Below the pieces are notes generated by a model. That model did not search any database. It worked only from the letters and a program-made list of their open reading frames with translations, and was not told the origin of the DNA. A program made the position numbers and the translations under genes. A stretch of DNA of 64,000 nt. It comes from Pelomonas cellulosilytica (GTDB taxonomy: Bacteria; Pseudomonadota; Gammaproteobacteria; Burkholderiales; Burkholderiaceae_C). Every line of letters begins with the position of its first letter. Positions within the stretch are counted from its first letter, which is position 1. Positions 40,775-51,415 of the stretch are shown piece by piece. The stretch spans positions 186,001 through 250,000 of the forward strand of contig NZ_JAJTWU010000006.1 in assembly GCF_021353265.1 (NCBI RefSeq), read 5' to 3'.

Positions 40775-42619
40775 TCAGAGCTGGCTGACATCGCGGCCCG
40801 TGAGGGCGCGGGCGATGGAGCGGTTCATGCGTTCGGCGGCAAAGGCTTCGGTGGCTTCAGCCAGGGCTTTCGTGGCGGCTTCGATCGCATCGGCGTCTTC
40901 AGCCATGGCGGCCAGCGCGGTCAGGCGCACTTCGAGCGACTCGCGCTCCGGCGCGGAAAGCAGGTCGCCATCTGCGGCAAGTGCGCTGCGCGTCGCCAGC
41001 ACCATGCGCTCAGCCTCCACACGGGCCTCGCGCAGCTTGCGCGCCGCCATGTCGCCCTCGGCGCTGGTGAAGCCGTCCTTCAGCATGCCGGCGATTTGGT
41101 CGTCAGACAGGCCGTAGCTGGGCTTCACGGTGATGGCCGCCTGCACGCCCGAGGTCAGCTCCTCGGCCGACACGCTGAGCAGGCCGTCCGCATCGACCTG
41201 GAAGCTGACACGGATGCGCGCGGCCCCGGCGGCCATCGGCGGAATGCCTCGCAGCTCGAAGCGCGCGAGGGACCGGCATTCGCTGACCAGCTCGCGCTCG
41301 CCCTGCACGACATGGACCGCCAGCGCCGTCTGGCCGTCCTTGAAGGTCGTGAAGTCCTGCGCCTTGGCGACCGGGATGGTCGAGTTGCGCTCAATGACGC
41401 GCTCCACCAGACCACCCATCGTCTCCAGGCCCAGTGACAGCGGAATGACGTCCAGCAGCAGGATCTCGCCATCGGCCGCATTGCCGGCGAGCTGGTTGGC
41501 CTGGATGGCGGCTCCGAGCGCGACGACCTCATCGGGGTTCAGGTTGGTCAGCACCTCGCGGCCGAACAGCTCGCTGACTGCGCGACGCACGACCGGCATG
41601 CGCGTGGATCCGCCAACCATGACGGCGCCCTGCACATCCGCCGGCTTGACCTTGGCATCGCGCAGCACGCGCTTCACGGCAGACAGCGTCCTGGCGATCA
41701 GCGACTGCGCGAGCTCCTCGAACTGGGCGCGGGTGACTGTCACGCGCAGCTCGCCGGCGTCCAGCGCCGCGACGAGTTCGGCCGACTCGACATCCGACAG
41801 GACCTCCTTAGCTGCCCGAGCCGCGACGAGGACGGCGCGCTTGTCGTGAGCGGACTCCACGACCCGCCCCGCCAGCGCCCAGTCGGCCAGCGCACGGTCG
41901 AAATCGTCGCCGCCCAGCGCGGCGTCGCCGCCAGTCGCCACGACCTCGAAGACGCCCTTGGTCAGGCGCAGCAGCGAGATGTCGAAGGTGCCACCGCCCA
42001 GGTCGTAGACGGCGTAGAGCCCTTCGCTGGCGTTGTCCAGCCCGTAGGCGATAGCCGCGGCGGTGGGCTCGTTGATGAGGCGCAGCACCTTGAGGCCGGC
42101 CAACTCGGCCGCGTCCTTGGTCGCCTGGCGCTGGGCGTCGTCGAAGTAGGCCGGCACCGTGATGACGGCACCGAACAGGTCGTCGTTGAACGTGTCCTCG
42201 GCTCGAAAGCGCAACGTCGCCAGGATCTCAGCCGACACCTCGACGGGGCTCTTGACGCCTTCGCGCGTGGTGATGCCCAGCATGCCCGGCCGGTCCTCGA
42301 AGCGGTAGGGCAGCCGCTCGCGGTGGGCCACGTCGGCCACGCCGCGCCCCATGAAGCGCTTGACGGAAACGATGGTGTTCTCGGGGTCCTCAGCCTGCGC
42401 GGCCAGCGCATCGGCGCCGATCTGGCGGCGGCCTTCCGGCAGGTAGCGCACGGCGGACGGCAAGATGACGCGGCCCTGCTCATCCGGCAGGCATTCGGCC
42501 ACGCCGTGGCGCACGGCTGCAACCAGAGAGTGCGTCGTGCCCAGGTCGATGCCGACGGCGATGCGGCGCTGATGCGGGTCGGGCGAGGCGCCGGGTTCGG
42601 AGATTTGAAGAAGAGCCAT
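40775..42619 (-). CDS. hscA: Fe-S assembly chaperone HscA
   Basis: A 614-residue Hsp70-type ATPase specialised for IscU. The N-terminus [10 protein letters not shown] closely matches E. coli HscA, which decided the start at 42619 over an ATG 12 bases upstream. The nucleotide-binding domain shows [31 protein letters not shown] and [10 protein letters not shown]. The substrate-binding and lid domains follow. It is paired with the co-chaperone hscB four bases upstream. Confidence 0.96.
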   Translation of the reverse strand: MALLQISEPGASPDPHQRRIAVGIDLGTTHSLVAAVRHGVAECLPDEQGRVILPSAVRYLPEGRRQIGADALAAQAEDPENTIVSVKRFMGRGVADVAHRERLPYRFEDRPGMLGITTREGVKSPVEVSAEILATLRFRAEDTFNDDLFGAVITVPAYFDDAQRQATKDAAELAGLKVLRLINEPTAAAIAYGLDNASEGLYAVYDLGGGTFDISLLRLTKGVFEVVATGGDAALGGDDFDRALADWALAGRVVESAHDKRAVLVAARAAKEVLSDVESAELVAALDAGELRVTVTRAQFEELAQSLIARTLSAVKRVLRDAKVKPADVQGAVMVGGSTRMPVVRRAVSELFGREVLTNLNPDEVVALGAAIQANQLAGNAADGEILLLDVIPLSLGLETMGGLVERVIERNSTIPVAKAQDFTTFKDGQTALAVHVVQGERELVSECRSLARFELRGIPPMAAGAARIRVSFQVDADGLLSVSAEELTSGVQAAITVKPSYGLSDDQIAGMLKDGFTSAEGDMAARKLREARVEAERMVLATRSALAADGDLLSAPERESLEVRLTALAAMAEDADAIEAATKALAEATEAFAAERMNRSIARALTGRDVSQL

Positions 42620-42623
42620 GGGA

Positions 42624-43142
42624 TCAGGCATCCAAAGCGGCCAGCCGCTTGTCGATGTCGGCGCGAAAGCGCTGGATGAACATCAAGGCACGCACCTGGG
42701 AGGCGGCGGCGGGCGCGTCGCCCGCCTCGTCCAGCAAGGTCCGGGCCCGCTCGAGCGCGGCGGTTTCGGCACGGGCCGCCTCGTCGTCCAGCGCCTGTAG
42801 TGAAGCTTCGTCCGCGGCGTCGTCCAGCGCCTCGCGCCAGGTCATCTGCTGCATCAGGAAGGCCGGCGGCATCTGCGTGTTGTTCTCGGCCTGCACGGGC
42901 GCGCCGCGCAGCTCGCACAGGTAGGCAGCGCGGGCCAGCGGGTCACGCAGGCGCTGGTAGGCCTCGTTGACACGCATGGCCCATTGCATGGCCACGCGCT
43001 GCGCAGCGGCACCATCTGCCGCAAAACGGTCGGGGTGAACCTCCGCCTGCAAAGCCTTCCAGCGCGCGTCAATGGCTGCGCGATCCTGCACCTGTCGTTC
43101 GGGCAGGCCGAAGAGCTGGAAGTCGTTGTCGGTCAGACGCAT
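42624..43142 (-). CDS. hscB: Fe-S assembly co-chaperone HscB
   Basis: A 172-residue J-domain protein that delivers IscU to HscA and stimulates its ATPase. The HPD motif is in [11 protein letters not shown], near residue 33. The C-terminal three-helix domain that binds IscU follows (about residues 85-170). The ATG at 43142 opens [14 protein letters not shown], the family start. A terminator-like hairpin lies between iscA and this gene. Confidence 0.95.
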   Translation of the reverse strand: MRLTDNDFQLFGLPERQVQDRAAIDARWKALQAEVHPDRFAADGAAAQRVAMQWAMRVNEAYQRLRDPLARAAYLCELRGAPVQAENNTQMPPAFLMQQMTWREALDDAADEASLQALDDEAARAETAALERARTLLDEAGDAPAAASQVRALMFIQRFRADIDKRLAALDA

Positions 43143-43160
43143 GATGATCGAGAAGAAAGC

Positions 43161-43184
43161 AAAAAGCGCGGCCGGTGCCGCGCT
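43161..43184 (-). terminator. Intrinsic terminator-like hairpin between iscA and hscB
   Basis: On the minus strand a perfect 8-bp GC-rich stem (AGCGCGGC with GCCGCGCT) around the loop ACCG is followed directly by a run of T. It stands 23 bases after the iscA stop and 19 bases before hscB. It should stop part of the transcripts inside the operon. Confidence 0.7.
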
Positions 43185-43206
43185 CAGCGAAAGAGCCCGC
43201 CACCAC

Positions 43207-43530
43207 TCACACGCGGAATGACTCGCCGCAGCCGCAACGGTCCTTCTCCCGCGGATTGCGGAACTTGAAGCCTTCGTTGAGGCCCTCGCGGACGAAGTCC
43301 AGCTCGGTGCCATCGAGGTAGGGCAGGCTCTTAGGGTCAATGAGGATCTTCACCTCGTGGCCCTCGAAGACCACGTCCTCCGGCGCCGCCTCGTCGGCAT
43401 ATTCGAGCTTGTAGGCCAGGCCCGAGCATCCGGTCGTCTTGACGCCCAGGCGCACGCCGATACCCTTGCCGCGCTTGGCGATGTAGCGCTTGACGTGGCG
43501 GGCTGCAGCTTCGGTCAGGGTGACGGACAT
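43207..43530 (-). CDS. iscA: A-type Fe-S carrier IscA
   Basis: A 107-residue cluster carrier with the three conserved cysteines, one in [14 protein letters not shown] and two in DRCGCGESF. It accepts clusters from the IscU/HscA stage and hands 4Fe-4S clusters to targets. The ATG at 43530 is four bases after iscU. Confidence 0.96.
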   Translation of the reverse strand: MSVTLTEAAARHVKRYIAKRGKGIGVRLGVKTTGCSGLAYKLEYADEAAPEDVVFEGHEVKILIDPKSLPYLDGTELDFVREGLNEGFKFRNPREKDRCGCGESFRV

Positions 43531-43534
43531 GGGC

Positions 43535-43930
43535 TCAGGCCGTGGTCGTGGCGTGCTTGGCACGGTAGTCGTCCACCGCCGCCTTGATGGCGTCCTCGGC
43601 CAGGATGGAGCAGTGGATCTTGACCGGCGGCAGCGCCAGTTCTTCGGCGATCTGCGTGTTCTTGATCGTCAGCGCCTCATCCAGCGTCTTGCCCTTCACC
43701 CACTCGGTCACTAGCGAGCTAGAGGCGATGGCCGAGCCGCAGCCGTAGGTCTTGAACTTGGCATCCTCGATCTTGCCGGTCGCCGGATTGACCTTGATCT
43801 GCAGCTTCATGACGTCGCCGCAGGCCGGGGCGCCGACCATGCCGGTGCCGACGTCTTCGTCGCCGTTGTCGAACTTGCCGACGTTGCGCGGGTTTTCGTA
43901 GTGGTCAACGACTTTGTCGCTATATGCCAT
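43535..43930 (-). CDS. iscU: Fe-S cluster scaffold IscU
   Basis: A 131-residue scaffold on which new 2Fe-2S clusters are built. The three cysteine ligands are in [22 protein letters not shown] and [10 protein letters not shown]. The HscA recognition motif LPPVK is intact just before the third cysteine. A short Ala/Thr tail ends the protein. Confidence 0.97.
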   Translation of the reverse strand: MAYSDKVVDHYENPRNVGKFDNGDEDVGTGMVGAPACGDVMKLQIKVNPATGKIEDAKFKTYGCGSAIASSSLVTEWVKGKTLDEALTIKNTQIAEELALPPVKIHCSILAEDAIKAAVDDYRAKHATTTA

Positions 43931-43940
43931 GTTGTTCTCC

Positions 43941-45161
43941 TCAGTGGGCTGCCCACTGGATGGTGCTCAGGTCCACGCCGTCCTTGTACATATCCCACAG
44001 CGGGGACAGCTCGCGCAGCTTGGCAACCCGGTCGGTCAGCACGCTGATGGCGTAGTCGATCTCTTCTTCGGTCGTGAAGCGGCCAATGGTCATGCGCAGC
44101 GAGCTGTGCGCCAGCTCGTCGCTGCGGCCCAGCGCGCGCAGAACGTAGCTGGGCTCCAGGCTAGCCGACGTGCAGGCGGAGCCGGACGACACCGCCAGCC
44201 CCTTGACACCCATGATCAACGACTCGCCCTCGACGAAGTTAAACGAGATGTTCAGGTTGTGAGGCACGCGCTGTTCGAGGTCACCGTTAATGAAGGTCTG
44301 CTCGATGCCGGAGAGGCCGTTCACAAGGCGGTTGTGCAGCGCACGAATGCGTTCGCTCTCCGCGCCCATCTCCTCGCGGGCAATGCGGAAGGCCTCGCCC
44401 ATGCCGACGATCTGGTGCACCGGCAGCGTGCCCGAGCGCATGCCACGCTCGTGGCCGCCGCCGTGCATCTGCGCTTCCAGGCGCACGCGCGGCTTGCGGC
44501 GCACATACAGGGCACCGATGCCCTTGGGGCCGTAGGTCTTGTGCGAGGCCAGGCTCATCAGGTCGATGGGTAGCTGCGTCAGGTCGATCTGAACCTTGCC
44601 GGTCGCCTGGGCCGCGTCGACGTGGAAGATGATGCCGCGCTCGCGGCACAGATTGCCCAGTGCGACGACGTCCTGGATGACGCCGATCTCGTTGTTCACG
44701 TACATGACGGACGCCAGGATGGTGTCCGGCCGCAGCGCGGCCTTGAAGGCCTCCAGGTCGACGAGGCCGTTCTCCAGCACGTCGAGATAGGTCACGTCGA
44801 AGCCCTGGCGCTCCAGCTCACGCATCGTGTCGAGCACGGCCTTGTGCTCGGTCTTCACCGTGATGAGGTGCTTGCCGCGCGTCTTGTAGAACTGCGCAGC
44901 ACCCTTCAGCGCGAGGTTGTTGGACTCGGTGGCGCCGGACGTCCAGACGATCTCGCGCGGGTCGGCACCAATCAGCTCGGCGACCTGCGTGCGCGCCTTC
45001 TCGACCGCCTCTTCCGCTTCCCAGCCCCAGGCATGGCTGCGCGATGCCGGGTTGCCGAAATGCTCGCGCAGCCAGGGGATCATCGCGTCCACCACACGGG
45101 GATCGCACGGCGTCGTGGCGCCGTAGTCGAGGTAGATCGGGAAATGCGGGGTCATGTCCAT
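43941..45161 (-). CDS. iscS: Cysteine desulfurase IscS
   Basis: A 406-residue PLP enzyme that takes sulfur from cysteine and passes it to IscU and to tRNA thiolation enzymes. The PLP lysine is Lys208 in [12 protein letters not shown], and the persulfide-forming cysteine is Cys330 in [19 protein letters not shown]-type loop. The C-terminal IscU-binding tail ends in the usual [21 protein letters not shown]-like sequence, split over the last 21 residues. A second ATG six bases in could also be the start. Confidence 0.96.
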   Translation of the reverse strand: MDMTPHFPIYLDYGATTPCDPRVVDAMIPWLREHFGNPASRSHAWGWEAEEAVEKARTQVAELIGADPREIVWTSGATESNNLALKGAAQFYKTRGKHLITVKTEHKAVLDTMRELERQGFDVTYLDVLENGLVDLEAFKAALRPDTILASVMYVNNEIGVIQDVVALGNLCRERGIIFHVDAAQATGKVQIDLTQLPIDLMSLASHKTYGPKGIGALYVRRKPRVRLEAQMHGGGHERGMRSGTLPVHQIVGMGEAFRIAREEMGAESERIRALHNRLVNGLSGIEQTFINGDLEQRVPHNLNISFNFVEGESLIMGVKGLAVSSGSACTSASLEPSYVLRALGRSDELAHSSLRMTIGRFTTEEEIDYAISVLTDRVAKLRELSPLWDMYKDGVDLSTIQWAAH

Positions 45162-45190
45162 GGAACGACTGCTTGTTTTGAGTTCTTGTC

Positions 45191-45724
45191 TTACTTGCTG
45201 AACGCGCCGCCTAGGGCGAACACCGAGTTCGGCGCGGTCACGCGGATGGGCTTGAGCACCGGCTGGCTGGAGATCGCCCGCTTGACCGGCGCCGCCTCGA
45301 CCTCGAAGCCCTTGGCCAGTTGCTCGTCGGCCAGCTTGCGCAGCGACACGCTGTCGAGGTACTCGATCATCTTGGCGTTCAGGTTGGTCCAGAGCTCATG
45401 GGTGATGCAGCGGCCGCTGTCCTCGCCCATGCAGTTCTCCTTGCCGCCGCAACCGGTGGCGTCCAGCGCCTCGTCTACGGCGACGATGATGTCGGCCACG
45501 GTGATGTCCTCGGCTTTGCGGCCCAGCGAGTAGCCGCCGCCAGGTCCGCGGGTGCTTTCCACGAGCTCATGGCGGCGCAGCTTGCCGAACAGCTGCTCAA
45601 GATAGGACAGCGAGATCTGCTGACGCTGGCTAATCGCCGCCAACGCGACGGGGCCGGTGTTCTCGCGCAGGGCCAGGTCCAACATGGCGGTGACCGCAAA
45701 CCGACCTTTGGTGGTGAGACGCAT
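45191..45724 (-). CDS. iscR: Rrf2-family Fe-S-sensing regulator IscR
   Basis: A 177-residue repressor of the isc operon that senses 2Fe-2S supply. The winged helix-turn-helix is at residues about 1-60 ([20 protein letters not shown]). The cluster ligands Cys-x5-Cys-x5-Cys appear as [15 protein letters not shown], followed by ITHELW with the histidine ligand. It is the first gene of the operon, and a candidate IscR box lies upstream. Confidence 0.96.
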   Translation of the reverse strand: MRLTTKGRFAVTAMLDLALRENTGPVALAAISQRQQISLSYLEQLFGKLRRHELVESTRGPGGGYSLGRKAEDITVADIIVAVDEALDATGCGGKENCMGEDSGRCITHELWTNLNAKMIEYLDSVSLRKLADEQLAKGFEVEAAPVKRAISSQPVLKPIRVTAPNSVFALGGAFSK

Positions 45725-45811
45725 AAAAACTCCTTGGCGAGCCGCCGAACCCAGGGTCAGGCGAACGGTTTCGGGTTACCCCGTACTCACGGGACAATAG
45801 CCGAGCGATTC

Positions 45812-45836
45812 ATTTCCGATGATTTTACTCGACTAC
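45812..45836 (-). promoter_or_regulatory. Candidate type-1 IscR binding site
   Basis: On the minus strand a 25-base element fits most positions of the E. coli type-1 IscR consensus: the left half reads GTAGTCGAGT, the centre AAAAT and the right half ends TCGGAAAT. By eye about 19 of 25 positions agree. It lies 88-112 bases before iscR, overlapping where a -35 region would pair with TATTGT as -10. Autorepression is expected from the family. Confidence 0.6.
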
Positions 45837-45901
45837 ACGACCGCTCTCAGGGTTGGGGCGATAGCCCGGGTTTCAACCGGGTCTTTGCTGCAGCGCAGCA
45901 G

Positions 45902-48031
45902 TCAGCGCGCGGAACCGGCCTTGCGCGCCGACTCCAGCGGCACGATGTTGTCGTGCACGCGGGCGCCAAACGCCTGCTCGCGCAGTTGGGCCAGCTGGTC
46001 CCGCAGGCGTGCCGCCTTCTCGAATTCGAGGTTGCGGGCGTGCTCCAGCATCTGCTTTTCCAGCTGGGCGATACGTTTGGCCAGATCCTTTTCCGACAAG
46101 TCCTCGACCTGCGCCGCGGCGAGCAGCTTCGCGTCGTCCCGACCGGCCTCTTCCGAATAGACGCCGTCGATCAGGTCCTTGATCCGCTTTTGCACGCTGC
46201 GCGGCGTGATGCCGTTCTCCGCGTTGAAGGCGATCTGCTTTGCGCGGCGCCGCTCGGTCTCGCCGATGGCCTTCTTCATGGAGTCGGTGATCCTGTCCGC
46301 GTACAGGATGGCCTTGCCGTTCAGATTACGCGCTGCGCGGCCGATTGTCTGGATCAGGCTGCGCTCCGCCCGCAGGAAGCCTTCCTTGTCGGCGTCCAGG
46401 ATGGCTACCAGCGAGACCTCGGGAATGTCCAGGCCCTCGCGCAGGAGGTTGATTCCCACCAGCACGTCGAAGGCACCCAGCCGCAGGTCGCGCAGGATCT
46501 CGACGCGCTCCACGGTGTCCACGTCGGAGTGCAGGTAGCGCACCTTGACTCCGTTGTCGCTGAGATAGTCCGTCAGCTGCTCAGCCATGCGCTTGGTCAG
46601 CGTCGTGATCAGCACACGCTCGTTGACATCGACCCGCTCTCGGATCTCCTGCAGAACGTCGTCGACCTGGTGCGTGGCCGGCCGAACCTCGACGATCGGG
46701 TCCACCAGGCCGGTCGGCCGCACGACCTGCTCCACGACCTGGCCGGCGTTGTCCTGCTCGTACTGCCCGGGCGTGGCCGACACGAAGACGGCCTGGCGCA
46801 TCTTGCGCTCGAACTCGGCGAACTTCAGCGGCCGGTTGTCCAGCGCCGACGGCAGGCGGAAGCCGTACTCCACCAGCGTGGTCTTGCGCGCCCGGTCACC
46901 GTTGTACATGCCGCCGAACTGGCCAATCAGCACGTGGCTTTCGTCCAGGAACATGACGGCGTCCGGCGGCAGGTAGTCCACCAGCGTCGGCGGCGGATCG
47001 CCCGGCTGGGCTCCGGAAAGGTGCCTCGTGTAGTTCTCGATGCCCTTGCAGTGACCGACTTCCTGCAGCATCTCCAGGTCGAAGCGGGTGCGCTGCTCGA
47101 TGCGCTGCGCCTCCACCAGCTTGCCTTCCTTGACGAAGAAGTCGACGCGCTCGCGCAGCTCCTGCTTGATCGCCTCTGCGGCCGCGAGCACGCGCTCGCG
47201 CGGCGTCACATAGTGGCTGCTGGGGTAGACGGTGAAGCGCGGGATCTTCTGGCGGATCTTGCCCGTCAGCGGATCGAACAGCGACAGGCCCTCCACCTCG
47301 TCGTCGAACAGCTCAATGCGAAGCGCCAGCTCCGAATGCTCGGCCGGGAAGACGTCGATGGTGTCGCCGCGCACGCGGAAGTGGCCGCGGCTGAACTCCA
47401 TCTCGTTGCGCGTGTACTGCATGCGGATCAGGTGCGCAATGACGTCGCGCTGACCCATCTTGTCGCCCACGCGCAGCGTCATGACCATCTGGTGGTAGTC
47501 CGCAGGCGAGCCGATGCCGTAGATGGCCGACACCGACGCGACAATGACCACGTCGCGCCGCTCCAGCAGGCTCTTCGTGCAGGAGAGCCGCATCTGCTCG
47601 ATGTGCTCGTTGATCGCGCTGTCCTTCTCGATGAACAGGTCGCGCTGCGGCACGTAGGCCTCGGGCTGGTAGTAGTCGTAATAGCTGACGAAGTACTCGA
47701 CCGCGTTCTTCGGAAAGAAATCCTTGAACTCGCTGTAAAGCTGCGCGGCCAGCGTCTTGTTGGGCGCAAAGACGATGGCCGGCCGGCCCAGCCGGGCGAT
47801 GACGTTGGCCATCGTGAAGGTCTTGCCGGAGCCCGTCACGCCCAACAGCGTCTGGTAGCTCAGGCCGTCGTTCACACCCTCCACGAGCCGGGCGATGGCG
47901 GTCGGCTGATCCCCCGCCGGAGGGAAAGGCTGGAACAGTTGGAACGGGGAGCCTTCGAAGCTGACGAATTCGCCCTTGCGTTCCTCGGTGTCACCCTCGG
48001 GGGTGGCGATGGCGTTCAGCGCGTCTTGCAT
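45902..48031 (-). CDS. uvrB: Excinuclease ABC subunit B
   Basis: A 709-residue DNA damage-verifying helicase of nucleotide excision repair. The Walker A motif is [10 protein letters not shown], the beta-hairpin is in [13 protein letters not shown], the DEAD-like box is FLDESH and the helicase end is QTIGRAARN. The C-terminal UVR motif that binds UvrC is present ([20 protein letters not shown]). The start at 48031 adds about 25 residues before the core. It is divergent from the aminotransferase gene. Confidence 0.97.
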   Translation of the reverse strand: MQDALNAIATPEGDTEERKGEFVSFEGSPFQLFQPFPPAGDQPTAIARLVEGVNDGLSYQTLLGVTGSGKTFTMANVIARLGRPAIVFAPNKTLAAQLYSEFKDFFPKNAVEYFVSYYDYYQPEAYVPQRDLFIEKDSAINEHIEQMRLSCTKSLLERRDVVIVASVSAIYGIGSPADYHQMVMTLRVGDKMGQRDVIAHLIRMQYTRNEMEFSRGHFRVRGDTIDVFPAEHSELALRIELFDDEVEGLSLFDPLTGKIRQKIPRFTVYPSSHYVTPRERVLAAAEAIKQELRERVDFFVKEGKLVEAQRIEQRTRFDLEMLQEVGHCKGIENYTRHLSGAQPGDPPPTLVDYLPPDAVMFLDESHVLIGQFGGMYNGDRARKTTLVEYGFRLPSALDNRPLKFAEFERKMRQAVFVSATPGQYEQDNAGQVVEQVVRPTGLVDPIVEVRPATHQVDDVLQEIRERVDVNERVLITTLTKRMAEQLTDYLSDNGVKVRYLHSDVDTVERVEILRDLRLGAFDVLVGINLLREGLDIPEVSLVAILDADKEGFLRAERSLIQTIGRAARNLNGKAILYADRITDSMKKAIGETERRRAKQIAFNAENGITPRSVQKRIKDLIDGVYSEEAGRDDAKLLAAAQVEDLSEKDLAKRIAQLEKQMLEHARNLEFEKAARLRDQLAQLREQAFGARVHDNIVPLESARKAGSAR

Positions 48032-48135
48032 GGGGGAATCCTGGGAAAATCGGCGGCTTGCGCAATCCGTCAGCCTATCGCAGAGCCTGACCTGCCGCCC
48101 TCCCCCTGCTGCCAACGCCCTTTCAGGAATCCGCC

Positions 48136-49323
48136 ATGTCTTTGTTCGCCGACGTCACTTTGGCCCCCCGTGACCCCATCCTGGGCCTGAACGAGCAGTT
48201 CAACGCCGACACCCGCCCCGGCAAGGTCAACCTCGGCGTGGGCGTCTACTACGACGAGAACGGCAAGCTGCCGCTGCTGAAGTGCGTGCAGGAGGCCGAG
48301 AAGGCGATGGCCGCCGCGCCCAAGCCGCGCGGCTATCTGCCCATCGACGGCATCGCCGCCTATGACAAGGCCGTGCAAAAGCTGGTCTTCGGCAGCGAAC
48401 TGAAGCATGTCGCCACCGTCCAGGCCCTCGGCGGCACTGGCGCGCTCAAGGTCGGCGCCGACTTCCTGAAGCATCTGACGCCCGGCGCCAAGGTGCTGAT
48501 CTCCGACCCGAGCTGGGAGAACCACCGCGCGCTGTTCACACAGGCCGGCTTCACCGTCGAAACCTATCCCTACTACGACGCCGCCAAGAAGGGCATCAAC
48601 TTCGACGGCATGCTGGCCGCGCTGAACGCGGCGCCGGCCGGCACCGTCGTCGTGCTGCACGCCTGCTGCCACAACCCGACCGGCTACGACATCACGGCCG
48701 CGCAATGGGCCCAGGTCGTCGCCACCGTCAAGGCCCGTGGCCTGACGCCGTTCCTGGACATGGCCTACCAGGGCTTCGGCTTCGGCCTCAAGGAAGACGG
48801 TGAGGCGGTGCGTCAGTTTATGGCCGCCGGCATCGGCTTCTTTGTGTCGACCAGCTTCTCCAAGAGCTTCTCGCTGTACGGCGAGCGCGTCGGCGCACTG
48901 AGCGTCGTCTGCACCGGCGACGAGGAAGCGACGCGCGTACTTTCGCAGCTGAAGATCATGATCCGCACGAACTACTCCAACCCGCCGACGCATGGCGCCC
49001 AGGTCGTAGCCGCCGTGCTGTCCGACGACAAGCTGCGCGCGATGTGGGAGGAGGAGCTGGCCGGCATGCGCGTGCGCATCAAGGCCATGCGCTCGGCGCT
49101 GGTGAGCGCGCTGAAGGCCGCCGGCATCACGCAGGACCTGGGCTTCGTGACCGAGCAGCTGGGCATGTTCAGCTACTCGGGCCTCAGCGCCGCCCAGATG
49201 CAGCGCCTGCGCAACGAGTTCGGCGTCTATGGCGTGGACTCGGGCCGCATCTGCGTCGCCGCGCTGAACGAGGGCAACCTGCCGACCGTCGCGGCCGGCA
49301 TGGCGGCCGTCATGAAGGGCTGA
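48136..49323 (+). CDS. Aromatic amino acid/aspartate aminotransferase
   Basis: A 395-residue class I PLP aminotransferase, close to TyrB and AspC. The PLP lysine is Lys243 in [13 protein letters not shown]. Further family blocks are [29 protein letters not shown] and [10 protein letters not shown]. It interconverts aromatic or acidic amino acids and their keto acids. The ATG at 48136 has a purine-rich CAGGA site. A perfect 11-bp hairpin follows the stop. Confidence 0.93.
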   Translation: MSLFADVTLAPRDPILGLNEQFNADTRPGKVNLGVGVYYDENGKLPLLKCVQEAEKAMAAAPKPRGYLPIDGIAAYDKAVQKLVFGSELKHVATVQALGGTGALKVGADFLKHLTPGAKVLISDPSWENHRALFTQAGFTVETYPYYDAAKKGINFDGMLAALNAAPAGTVVVLHACCHNPTGYDITAAQWAQVVATVKARGLTPFLDMAYQGFGFGLKEDGEAVRQFMAAGIGFFVSTSFSKSFSLYGERVGALSVVCTGDEEATRVLSQLKIMIRTNYSNPPTHGAQVVAAVLSDDKLRAMWEEELAGMRVRIKAMRSALVSALKAAGITQDLGFVTEQLGMFSYSGLSAAQMQRLRNEFGVYGVDSGRICVAALNEGNLPTVAAGMAAVMKG

Positions 49324-49345
49324 GCACGCACCGTTGAAGTGCGGA

Positions 49346-49370
49346 GGATTGGCGGTTTGACCGCCAATCC
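49346..49370. terminator. Perfect 11-bp hairpin after the aminotransferase gene
   Basis: GGATTGGCGGT and ACCGCCAATCC are exact complements around a TTG loop, 22 bases after the stop codon. No U tract follows. It may be a terminator of the aminotransferase transcript or a protein-binding dyad for the phaZ promoter. Confidence 0.5.
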
Positions 49371-49372
49371 AT

Positions 49373-49395
49373 GTTGCAGCGCACAATGCTGCAAC
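49373..49395. promoter_or_regulatory. Dyad upstream of phaZ
   Basis: GTTGCAG (49373-49379) and CTGCAAC (49389-49395) form a perfect inverted repeat with a 9-base spacer, 47 bases before phaZ. TGCA-rich dyads of this sort are bound by PhaR, the PHB-sensing repressor, in other bacteria. The assignment is an inference. Confidence 0.45.
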
Positions 49396-49441
49396 CGTTT
49401 TCTGGCACCATCAACGCTCCATCTCCGTTTCCAAGGCCGCC

Positions 49442-50764
49442 ATGCTGTACCAGCTCTTCGAAACCCAGCGCGCCCTGCTCAGCCCGTTCTCGGAGTTCGC
49501 CGCCGCGTCGGCCAAGCTCTACAGCCACCCGCTGTCGCCCTTTGCGCACACGCCGATGGCGCAGAGGCTGTCGGCCGGCCTGGACCTGGCGCACCGCCTC
49601 GCCAAGGACTACGAGAAGCCCCAGTTCGACATCAAGACGGTCGAGGTGGACGGCGTCGACGTGGCCGTGCAGGAGCTGGTGGCGCTGGAGAAGCCGTTCT
49701 GCCGGTTGCTGCGCTTCAAGCGCTACACCGATGATCAGGCCGTGCTGGCCAAGATGAAGGACCAGCCCACGGTGCTGGTCGTGGCGCCGCTGTCAGGCCA
49801 CCACAGCACGCTTCTGCGCGACACCGTCCGCCAGTTGCTGAAGGACCACAAGGTCTACATCACCGACTGGACCGACGCTCGCATGGTCCCGCTGGAGGTG
49901 GGTCCGTTCCACCTGGACGACTACATCTTCTACGTGCAGGACTTCATCCGCCTCATCGGCGGCGCGGACTGCCACGTCATCTCCGTCTGCCAGCCCACCG
50001 TGCCCGTGTTGGCCGCCATCTCGCTGATGGCCAGCAACGGCGAGCCGACGCCGCGCAGCATGACGATGATGGGCGGCCCCATCGACGCCCGCAAGAGCCC
50101 AACGGCGGTCAACAACCTGGCGATGAACCGCAGCTTCAGCTGGTTCGAGAACAACGTCATCTACCGCGTGCCGACCAACTTCCCCGGCGCCGGCCGCGCG
50201 GTCTACCCGGGCTTCCTGCAACACACCGGTTTCGTCGCGATGAATCCGGACCGCCACCTGTCTTCGCACTACGACTACTTCCTGGACCTGGTGCGCGGCG
50301 ATGACGAGGGCGCCGAGGCCCACCGCCGCTTCTACGATGAATACAACGCCGTGCTGGACATGCCGGCCGAGTACTACCTGGATACGATCAAGACCGTGTT
50401 CCAGGACTTCGCGCTAGTCAACGGTACCTGGGAAGTGGAGGGCCAGTTCGTGCGTCCGCAGGACATCAAGACCACCGCGCTGCTGACCGTCGAGGGCGAG
50501 CTGGACGACATCTCAGGCGCCGGCCAGACGCGTGCGGCGCACGACCTCTGCTCGGGCGTAGCCAAGGAACACCAGGTTCACTATGACGCGGTCGGCGCCG
50601 GCCACTATGGCATCTTCTCGGGCCGCCGCTGGCGCGACAACGTCTACCCGCAGGTGCGCGACTTCATCGCCAAATACGAAGCCGCACCGTTGAAGAAGAC
50701 GGCCAAGGCCCCCGTCAAGGTGGCGGCCAAGCCGGCCGCGCCAGCCCGCAAGCGCCGCGCGTGA
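49442..50764 (+). CDS. phaZ: Intracellular polyhydroxybutyrate depolymerase
   Basis: A 440-residue alpha/beta-fold enzyme that mobilises PHB from native granules. The catalytic triad aligns exactly with the numbering recalled for Ralstonia eutropha PhaZa1: Cys183 in SVCQPTVP, Asp355 in [10 protein letters not shown] and His388 in [10 protein letters not shown]. The last 25 residues (from about 416) are rich in Lys, Ala and Pro ([20 protein letters not shown]), like tails of granule-nucleoid linking proteins. A possible operator dyad lies upstream. Its stop overlaps the GTG start of the RnfB-like gene. Confidence 0.95.
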   Translation: MLYQLFETQRALLSPFSEFAAASAKLYSHPLSPFAHTPMAQRLSAGLDLAHRLAKDYEKPQFDIKTVEVDGVDVAVQELVALEKPFCRLLRFKRYTDDQAVLAKMKDQPTVLVVAPLSGHHSTLLRDTVRQLLKDHKVYITDWTDARMVPLEVGPFHLDDYIFYVQDFIRLIGGADCHVISVCQPTVPVLAAISLMASNGEPTPRSMTMMGGPIDARKSPTAVNNLAMNRSFSWFENNVIYRVPTNFPGAGRAVYPGFLQHTGFVAMNPDRHLSSHYDYFLDLVRGDDEGAEAHRRFYDEYNAVLDMPAEYYLDTIKTVFQDFALVNGTWEVEGQFVRPQDIKTTALLTVEGELDDISGAGQTRAAHDLCSGVAKEHQVHYDAVGAGHYGIFSGRRWRDNVYPQVRDFIAKYEAAPLKKTAKAPVKVAAKPAAPARKRRA

Positions 50765-51405
50765 GCCTCGCGGACCGCATCGACGCCGCGCTACCGCAGA
50801 CCCAGTGCACCCGGTGCGGCTACCCGGACTGCCGGGCCTATGCCGAGGCCGTGGCCGCCGGTGATGCAAATATCAACCAATGCCCGCCGGGCGGCGCCGA
50901 GGGCGTGACGCGGCTCGCCGCCCTCACCCACCGCCCCGCCCTACCGCTGAACCCAGCCAACGGCGTGGAGGCGACGAGGGGCGTGGCCGTCATCGACGAG
51001 GCCTGGTGCATCGGCTGCACGCTGTGCATCAAGGCATGCCCGGTCGACTGCATCGTCGGCGCGCCGAAGGCCATGCACGTCGTCGTCGCCGCGCAGTGCA
51101 CCGGCTGCGAGCTATGCGTGCCGGTCTGCCCGGTGGACTGCATCTCCATGCCCGAGGTCACAGTGACCACCGGCTGGGCTGCCTGGAGCCAGCCGCAGGC
51201 CGACGAGGCGCGCGAGCGCTATGCCTTCCATCAGTTCCGCCGCCAGCGCGATGTGCAGGAGAACGACGCACGTCTGATGGCCAAGGCCGAAGCCAAACTG
51301 GCCGATGTCGCCGCCGCCTCTGTCATCACGGACCCGGCGATGCTCGACCGCAAGCGCGCCATCATCGAGGCCGCGCTGGCTCGGGCCCGTGCCAAACGGA
51401 CCTGA
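50761..51405 (+). CDS. RnfB-like ferredoxin without membrane anchor
   Basis: A 214-residue Fe-S protein related to RnfB/RsxB. Residues 10-45 carry the four-cysteine cluster domain ([18 protein letters not shown] ... NQCPPGG). Residues about 80-135 have two 4Fe-4S motifs, [15 protein letters not shown] and [15 protein letters not shown]. The hydrophobic N-terminal helix that anchors canonical RnfB is absent, since the protein starts directly at the ALPQTQC block. A charged helical tail of about 60 residues follows. No other Rnf subunit genes are nearby; nth follows, as it does after rnf/rsx operons in gammaproteobacteria. The GTG start overlaps the phaZ stop. Confidence 0.85.
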   Translation: MSLADRIDAALPQTQCTRCGYPDCRAYAEAVAAGDANINQCPPGGAEGVTRLAALTHRPALPLNPANGVEATRGVAVIDEAWCIGCTLCIKACPVDCIVGAPKAMHVVVAAQCTGCELCVPVCPVDCISMPEVTVTTGWAAWSQPQADEARERYAFHQFRRQRDVQENDARLMAKAEAKLADVAAASVITDPAMLDRKRAIIEAALARARAKRT

Positions 51406-51415
51406 CAATGCCGGC

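Noticed and set aside
45842-45901. A terminator hairpin after uvrB
   Set aside because: A CCCGG/CCGGG pairing can be drawn, but the stem is short, the alternatives compete and no U tract follows, so it was not listed as a feature.
45320-48190. A 956-codon open frame antisense to iscR and uvrB
   Set aside because: It crosses two clear genes on the other strand, has no ribosome site and no recognisable domain.
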